64,000 nucleotides of DNA, taken from Nemophila menziesii. Taxonomy: Eukaryota > Streptophyta > Magnoliopsida > Boraginales > Hydrophyllaceae. Of this stretch, positions 49,101-60,479 are shown piece after piece (position 1 is the first letter of the stretch; each line of letters begins with the position of its first letter). The stretch is from NCBI GenBank assembly GCA_029959085.1, contig JARWIR010000021.1:21601620-21665619 (forward strand). The letters are read 5' to 3'. The translations under genes and the position numbers were made by a program. The notes under the pieces are model-generated. The model worked only from the letters and a program-made list of their open reading frames with translations, had not been told where the DNA came from and ran no database searches.

Positions 49101-52100
49101 GAAAGACCCGACCTATATGGTGTGACAACCTACCTAATGTTTGTGGGTTTTCAGCATGACATGGTTAAATCTTTGTATTATCCTTTTGTTTTCAGATTTG
49201 ATACAATTAGTCCTTATGTTTCGTCAAGAGGCTGTGATGATTTTTTTTCTAAAAATTATTTATTTCTGAGCTATTTTATGAGTAGATTTAGATGATCTGA
49301 CCCGTATCTTGGCGGGGCATCCTAATTGTTGGGTTTGCAGCCATGGCGTGGTTAGACTCTTTATTGGCTCCAATCATAATAGATCTGAGCCTCTATTAAA
49401 AGTTGAACAAATATTGATTTAATTGTGTTAAATATTTCTCCTACGGGGGTTAAATATCTTTATATTATATCTTGGTTCATATTTCAGATTTTTTAATCGA
49501 AATTTAGCACTATTGACTTTGGGTTCTTAATCTAATTCCATTATTTTTTAATGTTTCACTAGTGTTTCTGTTTTATATTAACTTATTATGCGTGTCTGTT
49601 TACTTGTAAGTATAGGTGGGAATTTCTGCATGTTTGGAAGTAATCTTGTATTTGAGTGAGCTGGAAATTTCTTCGTTTTTTAGATAGAATACAACATAAT
49701 TGCAGTAAAGGTGAAAAAGGAAGGACACTTGTCTTTTCGACCCCTTTCATAATTTCTAGTGAGATATTTCCAACTGTATCCTCTATATGGTGGATGTAGG
49801 ATTTATTATCTTCTTCTCACTCTCTTGTGTCTTCATTATAATTTTATTGTAATTTTTTTGTTTTCTTGTTCTAGATAATTTTAATATTGATTTTCTAAGT
49901 TTCAGTTAAATCATTAATTCGATATAATATATTTGTTTCTTAGTGTTTTATAAAATTTTAAGTTAGTCCATGTCGTATTTCCATACAATTTAATTATAAA
50001 ATAATAAGATTAGTCAATATCCTCTCAAACTTTTGGATTTTAGTTTGTTCTATCATGTTTACTTGAATTTTAAATTTAGTCCCAAGAATATGTCATATTT
50101 ATAGACTATGGAGTTATGTGGTTATTTCTGGTGCATTTTAAATAAAAAATTCAATGGGACAACAGTTAAAATATGTGTTAATATGAACAATAATTGTAGT
50201 ATTTTTCCTTAATTTGTACACTATAGTATTTTGGAAGTTGAAGGACAGCAAGGTGAAAAGAAAGCAACAAATAACTAGTTTAGATACTTGCAATTTCTAT
50301 ACTGTTTAGATACTAAAAAATAATATAGTCTAAACAAAAACATCTATTATATATAAATACATTGTCAATAATTATTTAGATGTCTAACATTCATATTTAA
50401 GTTATTCAGATACAATATCCATGATAACACCATGTCACTTATCATCCAGATTTCTACAGAATTAACTCTTCCTCTCTTATCATTTACACGCTTTCCCAAA
50501 TTTTGCCTATGTTAAACCTATTCAATTAAATATGTAAAAGGAATAAATTCATTAAAATTTGATGTGCATGTATTGCATCCGGGAGTTATGTTCCACTCAA
50601 ATGCAATAAAGGGAAGCAACTCGTTTTCTTAACCATTTAGTCCATGTGTTTGATTTTTTTGCCAGTCGTATTAGGTCGGATTGGGCTTAGTTGTTTCACT
50701 TTATTTATTAATTTTTTTTTATCTTGTTAAGTATCTAATTTTTTTTATTTTGTATTATGTATCCTTAACTTTTTAAAGTAATTTATGGATTAATGCACAA
50801 CCTTGAGTTGCATTATATCCCTACCTAAGTGTTATATCAAAAATCATTATTGAAAATATTCATCTACCTTGAAAAGATATGTAACTTACACATGAGATCT
50901 TCCGATTGTGATTATAAAGACATTACATGGACAAGAAATAACACAACCTCGAACGTCATTAGCAACGATGTTGAAAGCAACATAAAAAAGTAGTCGTTGA
51001 TAAAGTTCATTTAGCAACAAGCTGGAAATGGTTGTCATTGTTAATAAGAAAAGAGGATAATATTATAGCATCAACGGAGACATTATTTGCTCAAGTCAAT
51101 TAATTCCAAAAAATATTATTTTTAATAAAATTATGACGACATATAAATGGCGCTAAATACCAAAGACCACCCTGTGGGCTACTAATTCAATTCGCCAAGT
51201 ACTTATCTTCTAAAAATTACACTAAGAACTCCTAGTGGTGTCAAAATACACTCACCAAATATACTTCATCCCATTGTTAGGTTATCTTTGGCATATGCAT
51301 TCCTTTTATGTGAATGTGCCTGATTCTCTCAACATTTTTCCGCATAAAAAATATATAAATTCCCTTGTATATATTAAAATTTGTATTTATTATTCTTATT
51401 CGATTTGTGTTCTTAAATATTCTTTTTCAATTTCATTTTAATTAAATTACTATTATAACATTTTACAGTGAATGATTTAATAAAGTCTGAGCTTTAAGAT
51501 CCCGTTATAAGCTAAGGATTGAAAAAATGCTTACAGAGGAACCATAATGTAATACAAAGAAAGATCTATAAATTCTCTCAAATCTTATATATTTATATCA
51601 AAAAGAAATTCAAACATGTGTAATAAGGTTTAAAATTCCTATAATGTCATTGTAACGTAAACATTCATAGCAAGAACAATGTTTATAGAACACCTTGTGG
51701 TTATATAATATATATGACTTTCTGAAATAGTTAGAATATTTATCACTTATATTTTGAAAAAAATGTTAAAATATCAATCATGACAATTAGTATAATTGAC
51801 AATTTACATTGCTTGAGCTATGGAATGGTGAGGGGAGAAAATGATACTTTTGAGCATACATGGATCACAACACTAAAATATTAAATCAATAATTGAAGCA
51901 CGAGGAGTTAGCTGGCAAACTCGATGTTATCCACGTTTGTATAAAGCCATGTAAAATATCCAGGCTGAATCCTAATCTGGTTCGCCGATCTGATCTAAAC
52001 ATATTAAGTCCATATACCGTGACCGGTTAGAAAATGTAAAATATTTTTTGGCAAGTTTAGATCTTAGTTCTGATGCTTTGATATGGAACAATCAGAATCG

Positions 52101-52538
52101 AAAAAAGGTTACGATTCATGTTTTTCTTCATTATACTTTGTATTTTCTATAAACCGAGTCCTTATAGTACAAACAAAAAAGGGCTTCAGTAGACCGGACT
52201 GGTACTTATGGTGCTATAATTTTTTTTATTTGGTTCGAAATTACTTGTGTGAACGTTGTTGAAAGTCTTTACATACAACTTTTTATTACCTTAATCAACC
52301 GAAGCATATATATACCAACAAACACCAAGATTTTTTTCTTCTTATATACAATACCAAATTTCAATTATTTGTTTTCCAAAAATGATAAAATCGATACAGG
52401 GTTTGCATATGTACTTTAAATGACTGGACATGAACTCTTTCACACCACCCATAAAAACTGACTACGACCTATAATATATTCAGCCCACCCATAGTTTCGG
52501 AGCACTTTAAACTTGTGTAGTCTTGTGTTTGACTTGTC
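46107..52538 (+). repeat. Tandem 6.43-kb unit, copy F
   Basis: Uninterrupted copy of 6432 bp. It shares with copy G a short deletion at about 48066 ('ttcgcaccgggcga', where E has 'ttcgcattctgcacctgggcga'). It retains the segment at 50245 that D and E have lost. Confidence 0.96.
47602..47904 (+). CDS. Small conserved frame, copy F (100 aa), unknown
   Basis: Differs from the copy E product mainly by V for I in SGVVIF. It has the same 2-bp shortening that extends the frame to GYE. Same caveats as copy E. Confidence 0.33.
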   Translation: MPTSMSKMWNIQNYLVFKPDMKLIKEVGEFINSSSNKVKVRILSRDFIREWGAEGVSGVVIFRKQLKARKTKCVVLDIYGWMLLLSKQIGFNLRIILGYE

Positions 52539-54033
52539 TATAGTGATATTGTATATGTAGTCATGAACATATTCAAGTACATTCAGAGGAACAATGTTTA
52601 AATTTTTTAGTAAGGAGGGGGGTTTAATCATCGGGAACCATAATTATATACTTATCAAGAATATCAATGTCGCATTCCCTATCACGATTAAAAAACTAGA
52701 TTATATTCGCAAAATCAGACTCAACGACCATCTTGCATCACAAATAATTACCGACCGGAAAGAGTTATTCTAACCCACAAGGACTGAGTCTAGGCCAACT
52801 ATCTTAGAAAAACTTGGTAATTGCAACGAAATAATCAGTATACTTAAAAGACTACATAACACTTTAATCCCACGTACAAAACTCATAAATGACTGGCAAT
52901 ATTTTACTCAACCGCATCAAAATAAGAACAATATTTATTAATAAACATATGTACTATAACCAAATAAAACTGTATGAAATGGGTAAAAACACATCAACAT
53001 TAATAATGGTTGTGTGTTTCGATCTGAACAGGTAAAGGCATATCTTCACTAAAACAGTTTCGGAGCACCAAACAAAAACACTCATAGATCACAAATAAGA
53101 GTGTCAATGAAAATAAAACACATCGGACGTCATATATGTTATAATTTTCAATGGCAATTGGCATAAACCTATCACAATATATAATTATTACGAGTTTAAA
53201 TAACAATGGATAACGACCAACAACACTCATTTTGATGTCAATATTGAAAGAAACATAAAAAACATTGCGAAACTGATGAAATTACATATAAAACTCCAGA
53301 TTAGATGAACAAAAAAGACAAATAAATAGTTCAAACTGAAGAATAAATATGTTATGATGATTCTTATATCTAAGATAAAACAAAAAAAATTTTTTTTTAA
53401 ATACATGCTCCAAGGTTGTAAACAAGAAAACTTAAGGTTAAACATGCTGTTATAAACATAATTTACAAAAAAACATAATACGCAAGCGAAAAATAAACAT
53501 AAAGGAAAAAATAGAACAAAATTCAAACTTGGAGATCACGTGAGGATCAAAAGCTCCATGATAGTGATGATTGCTTGAGCTTTAACGACCGTAAATAATT
53601 GTCCTCTACTTAAGGATTAACAACTGTGATATGGTAGAACTTGAATTTCAAAAATTTATGGAGGTAAGATGAAGTTTGGAGTTCTAGTTCGTGTCATTTA
53701 GCTAAATAATTAATCGTGAATGATTTGTTACTATAATGATCTTAAACTTTTTGCGAGTGGGTTGGTTCGTTTACGTCCTATACATTCCTTTGTGGTTTTT
53801 GTCCTTGTTCTGTTGTATAGATATAAAATAAAAAACACCATATAAGATATGAAAAAAACTTATTTCGGTATTAACAAGACCACTTCCGTATGACATGTTT
53901 GGAGAAAAAACAGATTTTCTTCTCGGATGAGAGGTGAATTAGCATGCATAGTAAAAATAATGCGACATCAGCTATGTGGTGGAGGAATTTGCAAAGTAAA
54001 GATTTGGTCAACGATATATAGTGTAGAGTAAAA

Positions 54034-54264
54034 ATGCCGACTTCCATGTCAAAGATGTGGAATATACAAAATTATTTAGTATTCAAACCTGATATGAAAT
54101 TAATTAAAGAAGTAGTTGAGTTCATCAATTCTAGTTCTTATAAAGTGAAAGTTCGTATTTTATCAAGAGATTTTATCCGAGAATGGGGAGCTGAAGAAGT
54201 TAGTGGAGTCGTAATTTTTCGCAAACAATTAAAAGCAAGGAAGACAAAATATGTGTGGTTTTAG
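54034..54264 (+). CDS. Small conserved frame, copy G (76 aa), unknown
   Basis: Ends at the TAG after KTKYVWF. It carries EVVEF for EVGEF and GAEEV for GAEGV, replacement changes that suggest no strong constraint. Confidence 0.28.
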   Translation: MPTSMSKMWNIQNYLVFKPDMKLIKEVVEFINSSSYKVKVRILSRDFIREWGAEEVSGVVIFRKQLKARKTKYVWF

Positions 54265-55317
54265 ATATATACGAATGGATGCTTTTATTAAGCAAGCAAA
54301 TAGGCTTTAATTTAAGGATTATTTTGGGATATGAATGAAGATTTTTTTATGCTGATTTACTGGCGTGAGTGAACTTGACTAGTTCTAAGCACTATACGTT
54401 GGACTTAAGATAATCACAGAGATGCACATAGATTTTTGTAAGTGAGACTGGCCTGTAAGAGTTAGACACTGTGAAGAATGTTTTCAACTTTATGGATTCG
54501 CACCGGGCGATATTATGGGGATATAGGGTCGAAATATGAACTTTACGTTGGTTCATACATATATATATAGGAAAATACAACTACGGATTTATCAGCTTGG
54601 CTAATAATGAGTACTTCTAGATATGATATTAGTGCAAAACCCCGTGGGAAATTTATGGAGATATTTTACCAGAGTTAGGTTCGGTTTAACAACACTTAGA
54701 ATAGTAATAGACAACCTTTAAGGGTTTATCAAGATTTCTATTACTGATCATTAGTCTCAAATAACTGGAAAAAAAAGACAATTGTATAAATTCAAATTTT
54801 TTTCTTTCAAATAAATAACAAACTTGAACTTTGAATAAAAAATAAAAATAGTAATTGATGTATAACTGTAGTGCCAACTTACATAGTGCGGGGGAGGGGG
54901 TGTCTTCATAGCGCACCCTAATTATTCAATTTTAAAAATGTTTAAAAAACATTATAACGCCTTCTCTTAAGTGTTATAAATTCACTCCCCCACTCTTCAC
55001 TAAATTTTAAAATTCATCTCATTATTTTTAATTTATTTGATCATCTACTACTTATAATATATTGACTTATACTAATTAAAAAAAACTAATATTGGAATTT
55101 ATATTGTAATTTTTTTTAATATAGAAAGCCTTAGAAATTTTTTTTTTATAATATTGATACCTATATTAGAATTAGGTCAAACAAATTCCAGGTCCCATTA
55201 GATATTTCTTACTCACCTCATCTTTTCTATTACCAAATTACCCTTTGACATGTAGTATATAATGATGTAGGGAACTTAAATAAAAGAGTAATAAAATAGC
55301 TGAGAATAAATAATAGA

Positions 55318-55512
55318 ATGAGGCAACTACGGCAACTAGGGTTTTTGGGATTTCTTAGAGGGTGGTTGCCCAAACCTTTTGTTCTGTTTTTTGCCAATGA
55401 TTTCTTGCATCAAAACCCTAAATTTAACAACCCTCATGGCCTCATTGCGATGCCGAAATCTAAGATCGTTGAACATGCTATTACACATAATTTTTTATTA
55501 CTTTATTTGTGA
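55318..55512 (+). other. Telo-box-containing short frame of the tandem unit
   Basis: A 64-codon frame starts MRQLRQLGFLGFLRGWLPK and recurs at 2836 (A) and 48903 (F), and degraded in B and C. It contains ACTAGGGTTTTTG, and 'aaaccctaaattt' follows about 80 bp later. These are inverted telo-box-like words of the kind found in plant promoters and leaders. I have no protein match. It may be an old promoter/leader rather than a gene. Confidence 0.25.
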
Positions 55513-55790
55513 GTTATATGAGAAAGACCTGACCTATATGGTGTGACAACCTACCTAATGTTTGTGGGTTTTCAGCATGACATGGTTAAATCATTGTATT
55601 ATCCTTTTGTTTTAAGATTTGATACAATTAGTCCTTATGTTTCGTCAAGAGGCTGTGATGATTTTTTTTTCTAAAAATTATTTATTTCTGAGCTATTTTA
55701 TGAGTAGATTTAGATGATCTGACCCGTATCTTGGCGGGGCATCCTAATTGTTTGGTTTGCAGCCATGGCGTGGTTAGACTCTTTATTGGC
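55511..55790. repeat. 187-bp internal duplication within the tandem unit (copy G example)
   Basis: About 55511-55595 and 55690-55785 are diverged direct copies: 'gagttatatgag...gacctgacctat..ggtg' against 'gagctattttatgag...gatctgacccgtat'. Both run on to 'caacct', 'gggttttcagcatgacatggtta' and its counterpart 'gggtttgcagccatggcgtggtta'-type text. The same pair exists in every copy, for example 3030-3110 and 3220-3305 in copy A. It predates the array. Confidence 0.65.
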
Positions 55791-56582
55791 TCCAATCATA
55801 ATAGATCTGAGCCTCTATTCGAAGTTGTACAAATATTGATTTAATTGTGTTAAATATTTCTCCTACGGGGGTTAAATATCTTTATATTATATCTTGGTTC
55901 ATATTCCAGATTTTTTTATCGAAATTTAGCACTATTGACTTTGGGTTCTTAATCTAATTCCATTGTTTTTTAATGTTTCACTAGTGTTTCTGCTTTATAT
56001 TAACTTATTATGCGTGTCTGTTTACTTGTAAGTATAGGTGGGAATTTCTGCATGTTTGGAAGTAATCTTGTATTTTAGTGAGCTGGAAATTCCTTCGTTT
56101 TTTAGATAGAATACAACATAATTGCAGTAAAGGTGAAAAAGGAAGGACACTTGTCTTTTCCACCCCTCTTTCATAATTTCTAGTGAGATTTTTTCGATTG
56201 TATCCTCTATATGGTGGATGTAGGATTTATTGTCTTCTTCTCACTCTCTCGTGTCTTCATTATAATTTTATTGTAATTTTTTTGTTTTCTTGTTCTAGAT
56301 AATTTTAATATTGATTTTCTAAGTTTCAGTTAAATCATTAATTCGATATAATATATTTGTTTCTTAGTGTTTTATAAAATTTTAAGTTAGTCCTTGTCGT
56401 ATTTCCATACAATTTAATTATAAAATAATGAGATTAGTCAATATCCTCTCAAACTTTTGGATTTTAGTTTGTTCTATCATGTTTACTTGAATTTTAAATT
56501 TAGTCCCAAGAATATGTCATATTTATAGACTATGGAGTTATGTGGTTATTTCTGGTGCATTTTAGAATAAAAAATTCAATGG

Positions 56583-57566
56583 AAGAAGGATATGGAATTG
56601 TCGTCAATATTTTAATGCTCTAGCACATAAGTAAGCTACTATCTTCTATACTTGTTCCTCAAAAGCTAGAATTATTACATGTCACACAATAATGGGATAT
56701 AATTGTGAAATTGTAGCTATCAATTTGTTATCTCACACTTACTTCAAGTCTGAAACATATAATTAATAACATTAAAAAAGTTGAAAATTAAAATAGATGC
56801 ATTAAGATCACCTCTAGCTTTTGCCTGCAAGTATCTAAGTGTTACTCCTCCAAGATGCACATACAAAAAATAAAAATCCAAACTTTTGCTAGTAGCAAAA
56901 TTAATATGTCTTACATGTATTGAAGAATATGAACAGTTATGTGAAGAAAGGAGATGAGCGGGTCTCCTTTAACCCAAACATTAACTCTATAAACAGTTAT
57001 GGCCTATTAGGATACTATTGACATTCATTGGTATCTTAAGTAATTTCAAAATTATCGGAATAAACTGCATCACTTATTCCTTATAATTCAATCATTTTCA
57101 TTGGTGTCTTTAAAAGTACCCTATCTTCTGGTATTTTTGGTATTATAGTTTTTTCCAAGTTTGTGTGCTTTCATATTGTATTATCCACATTTATCGACAA
57201 TTGATGCATCACAAAAGTAAGATATTTTTTCGTTAGAATTTGGATTTTTTTTGACATCTTTGTCTACTAGTACATTATTTGGGATCTGATTATGATTGTG
57301 AGATATAGAAAGATATATAATTAAGGATTCCTAAGGAAAGAACTTCAATAAGTCTTATGAAAACTAAGACCTTTATATATTGATAATTCTTAGTTTTTTA
57401 AATTTTTTCCATTCTCATTTTATTTCCTATTCTTTTTTGTTTTTCGATGCATCTTCTTTACTAGGCATATTTCTTATACCCTTTGTCTCACGAAATATAA
57501 GATACCCATCATATTATACCCTTCATTTGCCTATTATAGGTGCTCATAAGTATTTGTTAGCTTGTT
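56583..57566. other. Single-copy AT-rich flank of the array, no feature seen
   Basis: About 1 kb without a convincing frame, repeat or RNA gene. It begins 'aagaaggatatgg' directly at the array edge. Confidence 0.6.
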
Positions 57567-57821
57567 TTGAGATTTGTGTATTCTAAGTTAATGAATTTAT
57601 TTTACCATATCCTTGTAAGCCGAGGGTGTTTTACTTACTTTTTTGGCCATTTCTCGGCTACTTTAAACATTCGGTTCTTCCAATACTTCGTTGGGCTTCG
57701 TTTTCCAACAAGGGTTGTTCTTTTCTCTATGAATATTTACTTAAGAATGTTTCTTTGTTACATTCTAGCCAAGGGGTTGGCCTTTTCTCTTTGCTTTCCA
57801 ATACTTTCTAGTACTTTTTGA
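57567..57821 (+). other. Open frame of unknown nature (84 codons)
   Basis: The frame reads through FFGHFSATLNIRFFQYFVG and FSMNIYLRMFLCYILAKG and overlaps another open frame. It is hydrophobic and rich in F, L and Y as AT-rich DNA often is. A related 'ccaatactt' word occurs twice. No family is recognised; it may be a gene relic or chance. Confidence 0.15.
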
Positions 57822-57885
57822 CCTACTATTCACTTGAATATGATCTTTAAACTTTTTATCTATTGAACGTGAAACAAAATAGGAT

Positions 57886-58077
57886 TTGCAGATCTCAGGG
57901 ACCCGAGCTAATAGTACTCATTACTGCATATTAATGGGCAACTTGGAGAAATACTTGCTCCCATCATCAATTGAGCAGTTCATACATCAACATAAATCTA
58001 TATTATGTCATGCGTATGCGTTTCATAATCCGCTTCCAGAGAAGATATATGTGAACAGAGCCATTATGGTGGATTGA
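57886..58077 (+). pseudogene. Exon-like fragment of an unrecognised plant gene
   Basis: Preceded by 'aggatttgcag', a good 3' splice site. The frame reads ISGTRANSTHYCILMGNLEK, then YLLPSSIEQFIHQHKSIL and ends IMVD before TGA. The same frame resumes as KKKLKVIYNFLK after the stop, which suggests a once longer exon cut by a nonsense change. Its composition is unlike the AT-biased chance frames nearby. I cannot name the family. No neighbouring exons were found. Confidence 0.35.
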
Positions 58078-58165
58078 AAAAAGAAGCTTAAAGTGATATA
58101 CAACTTCTTAAAGAAGCTTCATTCATGTTATATTTTTTTCAACGAAATTTAATAGAGAATTAATT

Positions 58166-58191
58166 AAGGATATATATATATATATATATGG
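58166..58191. repeat. (TA)n microsatellite
   Basis: Short run of about ten TA pairs. Confidence 0.85.
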
Positions 58192-58733
58192 TTCATTTTT
58201 TATAAATACTTTTCGCACGTACGCTTAATTAACTGGTGCTTTGTAGATTTTTTGTGTGGATACCTTTTCTGTTATTATCTATGGAGTTTTGTCACATATG
58301 CGTTAATTTATGTGAAAAATGAAATATTTGATATAAAGGCTTCTATCTTTTTGGATTAATTTCTGGTCCATATGATCTAGCTGATAGTTCTTAGTGTCTC
58401 AAATAACTAAATTAGAAATCAAAGTTCCTTTTTTAAAACATAATATTTTTCCATTTCCCCATAACCAACTTCCTCTTCTAGGGAGGCTTTACTTGGGACT
58501 TGGTAACTTCTGTAACAAATACAATCTTCATCTTTTGTTAATTTATCCAATAGAAAAGGAAATCAACCAACAAAATTTTGTGTCATTTAAGTTACAGTAA
58601 AGATTCCCACTGTCCTAACAACAAATCATATTTTCAATTTTTTACTAAATTTATTGTTTCCCTTAGCAAAACATAATGCTTCATGTGAATTAGTGTTTCA
58701 AACAATATCATTAATATGCTAAAACATGATACT

Positions 58734-58742
58734 TTTTTACTA
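58734..58742. repeat. Target site duplication of the MITE, left
   Basis: TTTTTACTA, identical to 58934-58942. Confidence 0.9.
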
Positions 58743-58933
58743 GAGTAATGATATATGTCACCCCTTTTCATGTCACCTTTTTATCACCCTTCTATATATA
58801 TGTTTTTATTTCCTTGAATAGAAGATAGAGAAAAATTAAATAGGATAGAGAAATGAATTCATTGGTACATGTAGGCATACACGTAGGAGGTGATAAAAGA
58901 GTGATACGAAAAGGGTGACAAATATCATTACTC
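58743..58933. mobile_element. Mutator-type MITE, 191 bp
   Basis: Terminal inverted repeats of about 45 bp start GAGTAATGATATATGTCACC on the left and GAGTAATGATATTTGTCACC on the reverse of the right end, and both continue to ATCACC. They are flanked by the 9-bp direct repeat TTTTTACTA (58734-58742 and 58934-58942). A 9-bp duplication and long inverted repeats fit MULE-derived MITEs. No coding capacity. Confidence 0.92.
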
Positions 58934-58942
58934 TTTTTACTA
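58934..58942. repeat. Target site duplication of the MITE, right
   Basis: TTTTTACTA, identical to 58734-58742. Confidence 0.9.
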
Positions 58943-59090
58943 TTGTGATAAATCTTTTGACACCACAATACTTGCTTTTCCATGTGTTTAATGAATCCAC
59001 AATCTTATGCTTTATTGATTTTTAAATTTTATTAATGTACTCATTACGGAATCATTTTGTTAATCGTTACACCTTTTTCTAGACTTTTTC

Positions 59091-59215
59091 CGTCGACGAT
59101 ATAGTCAGGATTTTCGTCGACGATATAGTCAGGATTTTTTCGTTGATGATATATGTAGACTTTTCTCGCCGACTATACAAACAAACTTCTCGTTGGAAAT
59201 ATAGTCAACCCTTTA
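59091..59215. repeat. 24-bp repeats 'cgtcgacgatatagtcagg'
   Basis: Two perfect tandem units (59091-59114, 59115-59138) are followed by two or three decayed ones (cgttgatgatatatgtag, ctcgccgactatac, ctcgttggaaatatagtc). It lies past the 3' side of the decayed retrotransposon and could belong to its untranslated or LTR region; this is not proven. Confidence 0.75.
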
Positions 59216-59700
59216 ATTTTGTTATGCCTTTGGCTGGGCCCTTAGATTTTAAACTAAAGCAACGTATCAGTGTGTTAGCATAGATGGAATTCTAAAAGTT
59301 TTCATCTATCAACTTTGTTCAAGACATAAATTACTTTAGCCGACCCCCTACTCGAGGATCTTAGGAGCTCGGTTCGCTAGAGATGATAATTTTTTTATTA
59401 TGAGGACAATATGAAATTGGTCTTAGTTTGCCAATACGAAATCTGTTTCAAGTTAGGAATTTATGTTGAACAAATATTAGATCTTTTAACATGATTTATT
59501 ATAGTTGACTATATTGTTGAAGACCTTAGTTTCTTTATGAAAATCCCAAATAGGGAATATAGAATGCAAGAGACCACTTCTGTTTGTCTTTCTTAGTCAT
59601 TAATAACCATATTAAACTTTGAAGAAAAGCGTTAAAAGTTATATCATTTTTATGGATTTGAATATTCGTTCACATCCTTGGTCAGAACTGGTCATACGAG
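59216..59700 (-). other. Decayed sequence 3' of the retrotransposon protease
   Basis: No reverse transcriptase or integrase motif could be read on the minus strand. 'gccgacccccta...atcttag' at 59343-59372 resembles the repeated motif in the 5' LTR (62668-62990), a hint of a 3' LTR remnant. Otherwise nothing is seen. Confidence 0.3.
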
Positions 59701-59719
59701 GGAATTGAAGTAACATTTT

Positions 59720-60110
59720 ATTTTTCATTGTTGGTCCCCTCTAAAGACTTCCATGCCGCATGGGGTTTGAAATTTTAGTGTGAAGTAATAGAGAATGACT
59801 ACAACTCGAATCTTATTATCAGTAATTCCGCCAATGATGGAATGTTATGCTGAGTCTGAATTCGCTATCACGAAGTGTAAAAACTCTACCGAGCCTATAC
59901 TCATTGGTAGCTCGATATTTATGGTCTTTTTAAACCATACAATGTGAACCCTCTTATCGAGACATTATATGTCCCGATAAACTTTTTGTCTATTTTCAAT
60001 TGATTGAGCGCACCCGAGTAGAACAGGTCAATGGAACTACATGAATTAATAAAAAACTGACGCATCAACCCGTTCCCGATGACTACGGAAATTACCAACA
60101 AGTTATCGCT
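59720..60110 (-). pseudogene. Retroviral-type aspartic protease remnant (gypsy)
   Basis: The frame at 60101-59919 reads LVISVVIGNGLMRQFFINSC and SSIDLFYSGALNQLKID, which aligns with the plant gypsy protease pattern of a V-x-VDTGSS-D-x-L-x-x-x-A core. The catalytic D-T/S-G is replaced by N-S-C, so it cannot be active. Further along, ELPMSIGSVEFLHFVIANSD, then a stop, then IIGGIT corresponds to the family's LP.-FG.. and the AIIGRP flap region. KFQTPCGMEVFRGDQQ matches the conserved ..KFPT..G.GEVRGDQ end. In the family this protease matures the gag-pol polyprotein. Confidence 0.8.
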
Positions 60111-60479
60111 GGTGAAAAATCAACACACTGCCATGCTTATCGATAATTGCATACTATCACCATGTAAAGGACTACTATATTGTTGTCTCGTGCTTGGGAC
60201 TCATATGAACTAGTTCCTCTCATTTCTCGAGCCACAACTATTGCCCCTTAACAATTGTACTACACTTAAATCTCATATTCCTGACTTGATTTATTGGGTC
60301 GAGGACTTACATCTTGCCTCTTGTGCTCAGCTTCGCGACAGGCGAGTTTCCTTCTCTAGGTATTCATTCCTGAAAATTAGGCCTTCAAACTGAACTCTTT
60401 AAGTCTTCTGTTACCATCAGTTTTGTGGGGTAGCTTTCCTAATTTTTCTAACCTATAGACTCTCTTCTAAATTGTCTTT

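Larger units (their letters stand above)
52539..56582 (+). repeat. Tandem 6.43-kb unit, copy G, truncated: right end of the array
   Basis: Homology to the other copies stops abruptly after 'aaaaaattcaatgg' at 56582; other copies continue 'gacaacagtt' or similar. About 63% of a unit is present. The sequence beyond is single-copy within this window. Confidence 0.93.

Noticed and set aside
1..56582. The 6.43-kb unit as an LTR retrotransposon chained through shared LTRs
   Set aside because: Purine runs followed by TG exist (near 6290 and 8597), but I found no duplicated LTR within the unit, no primer-binding site and no gag or pol trace.
59216..59700. Reverse transcriptase or integrase of the gypsy element
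   Set aside because: None of the expected motifs could be read in any frame on either strand.
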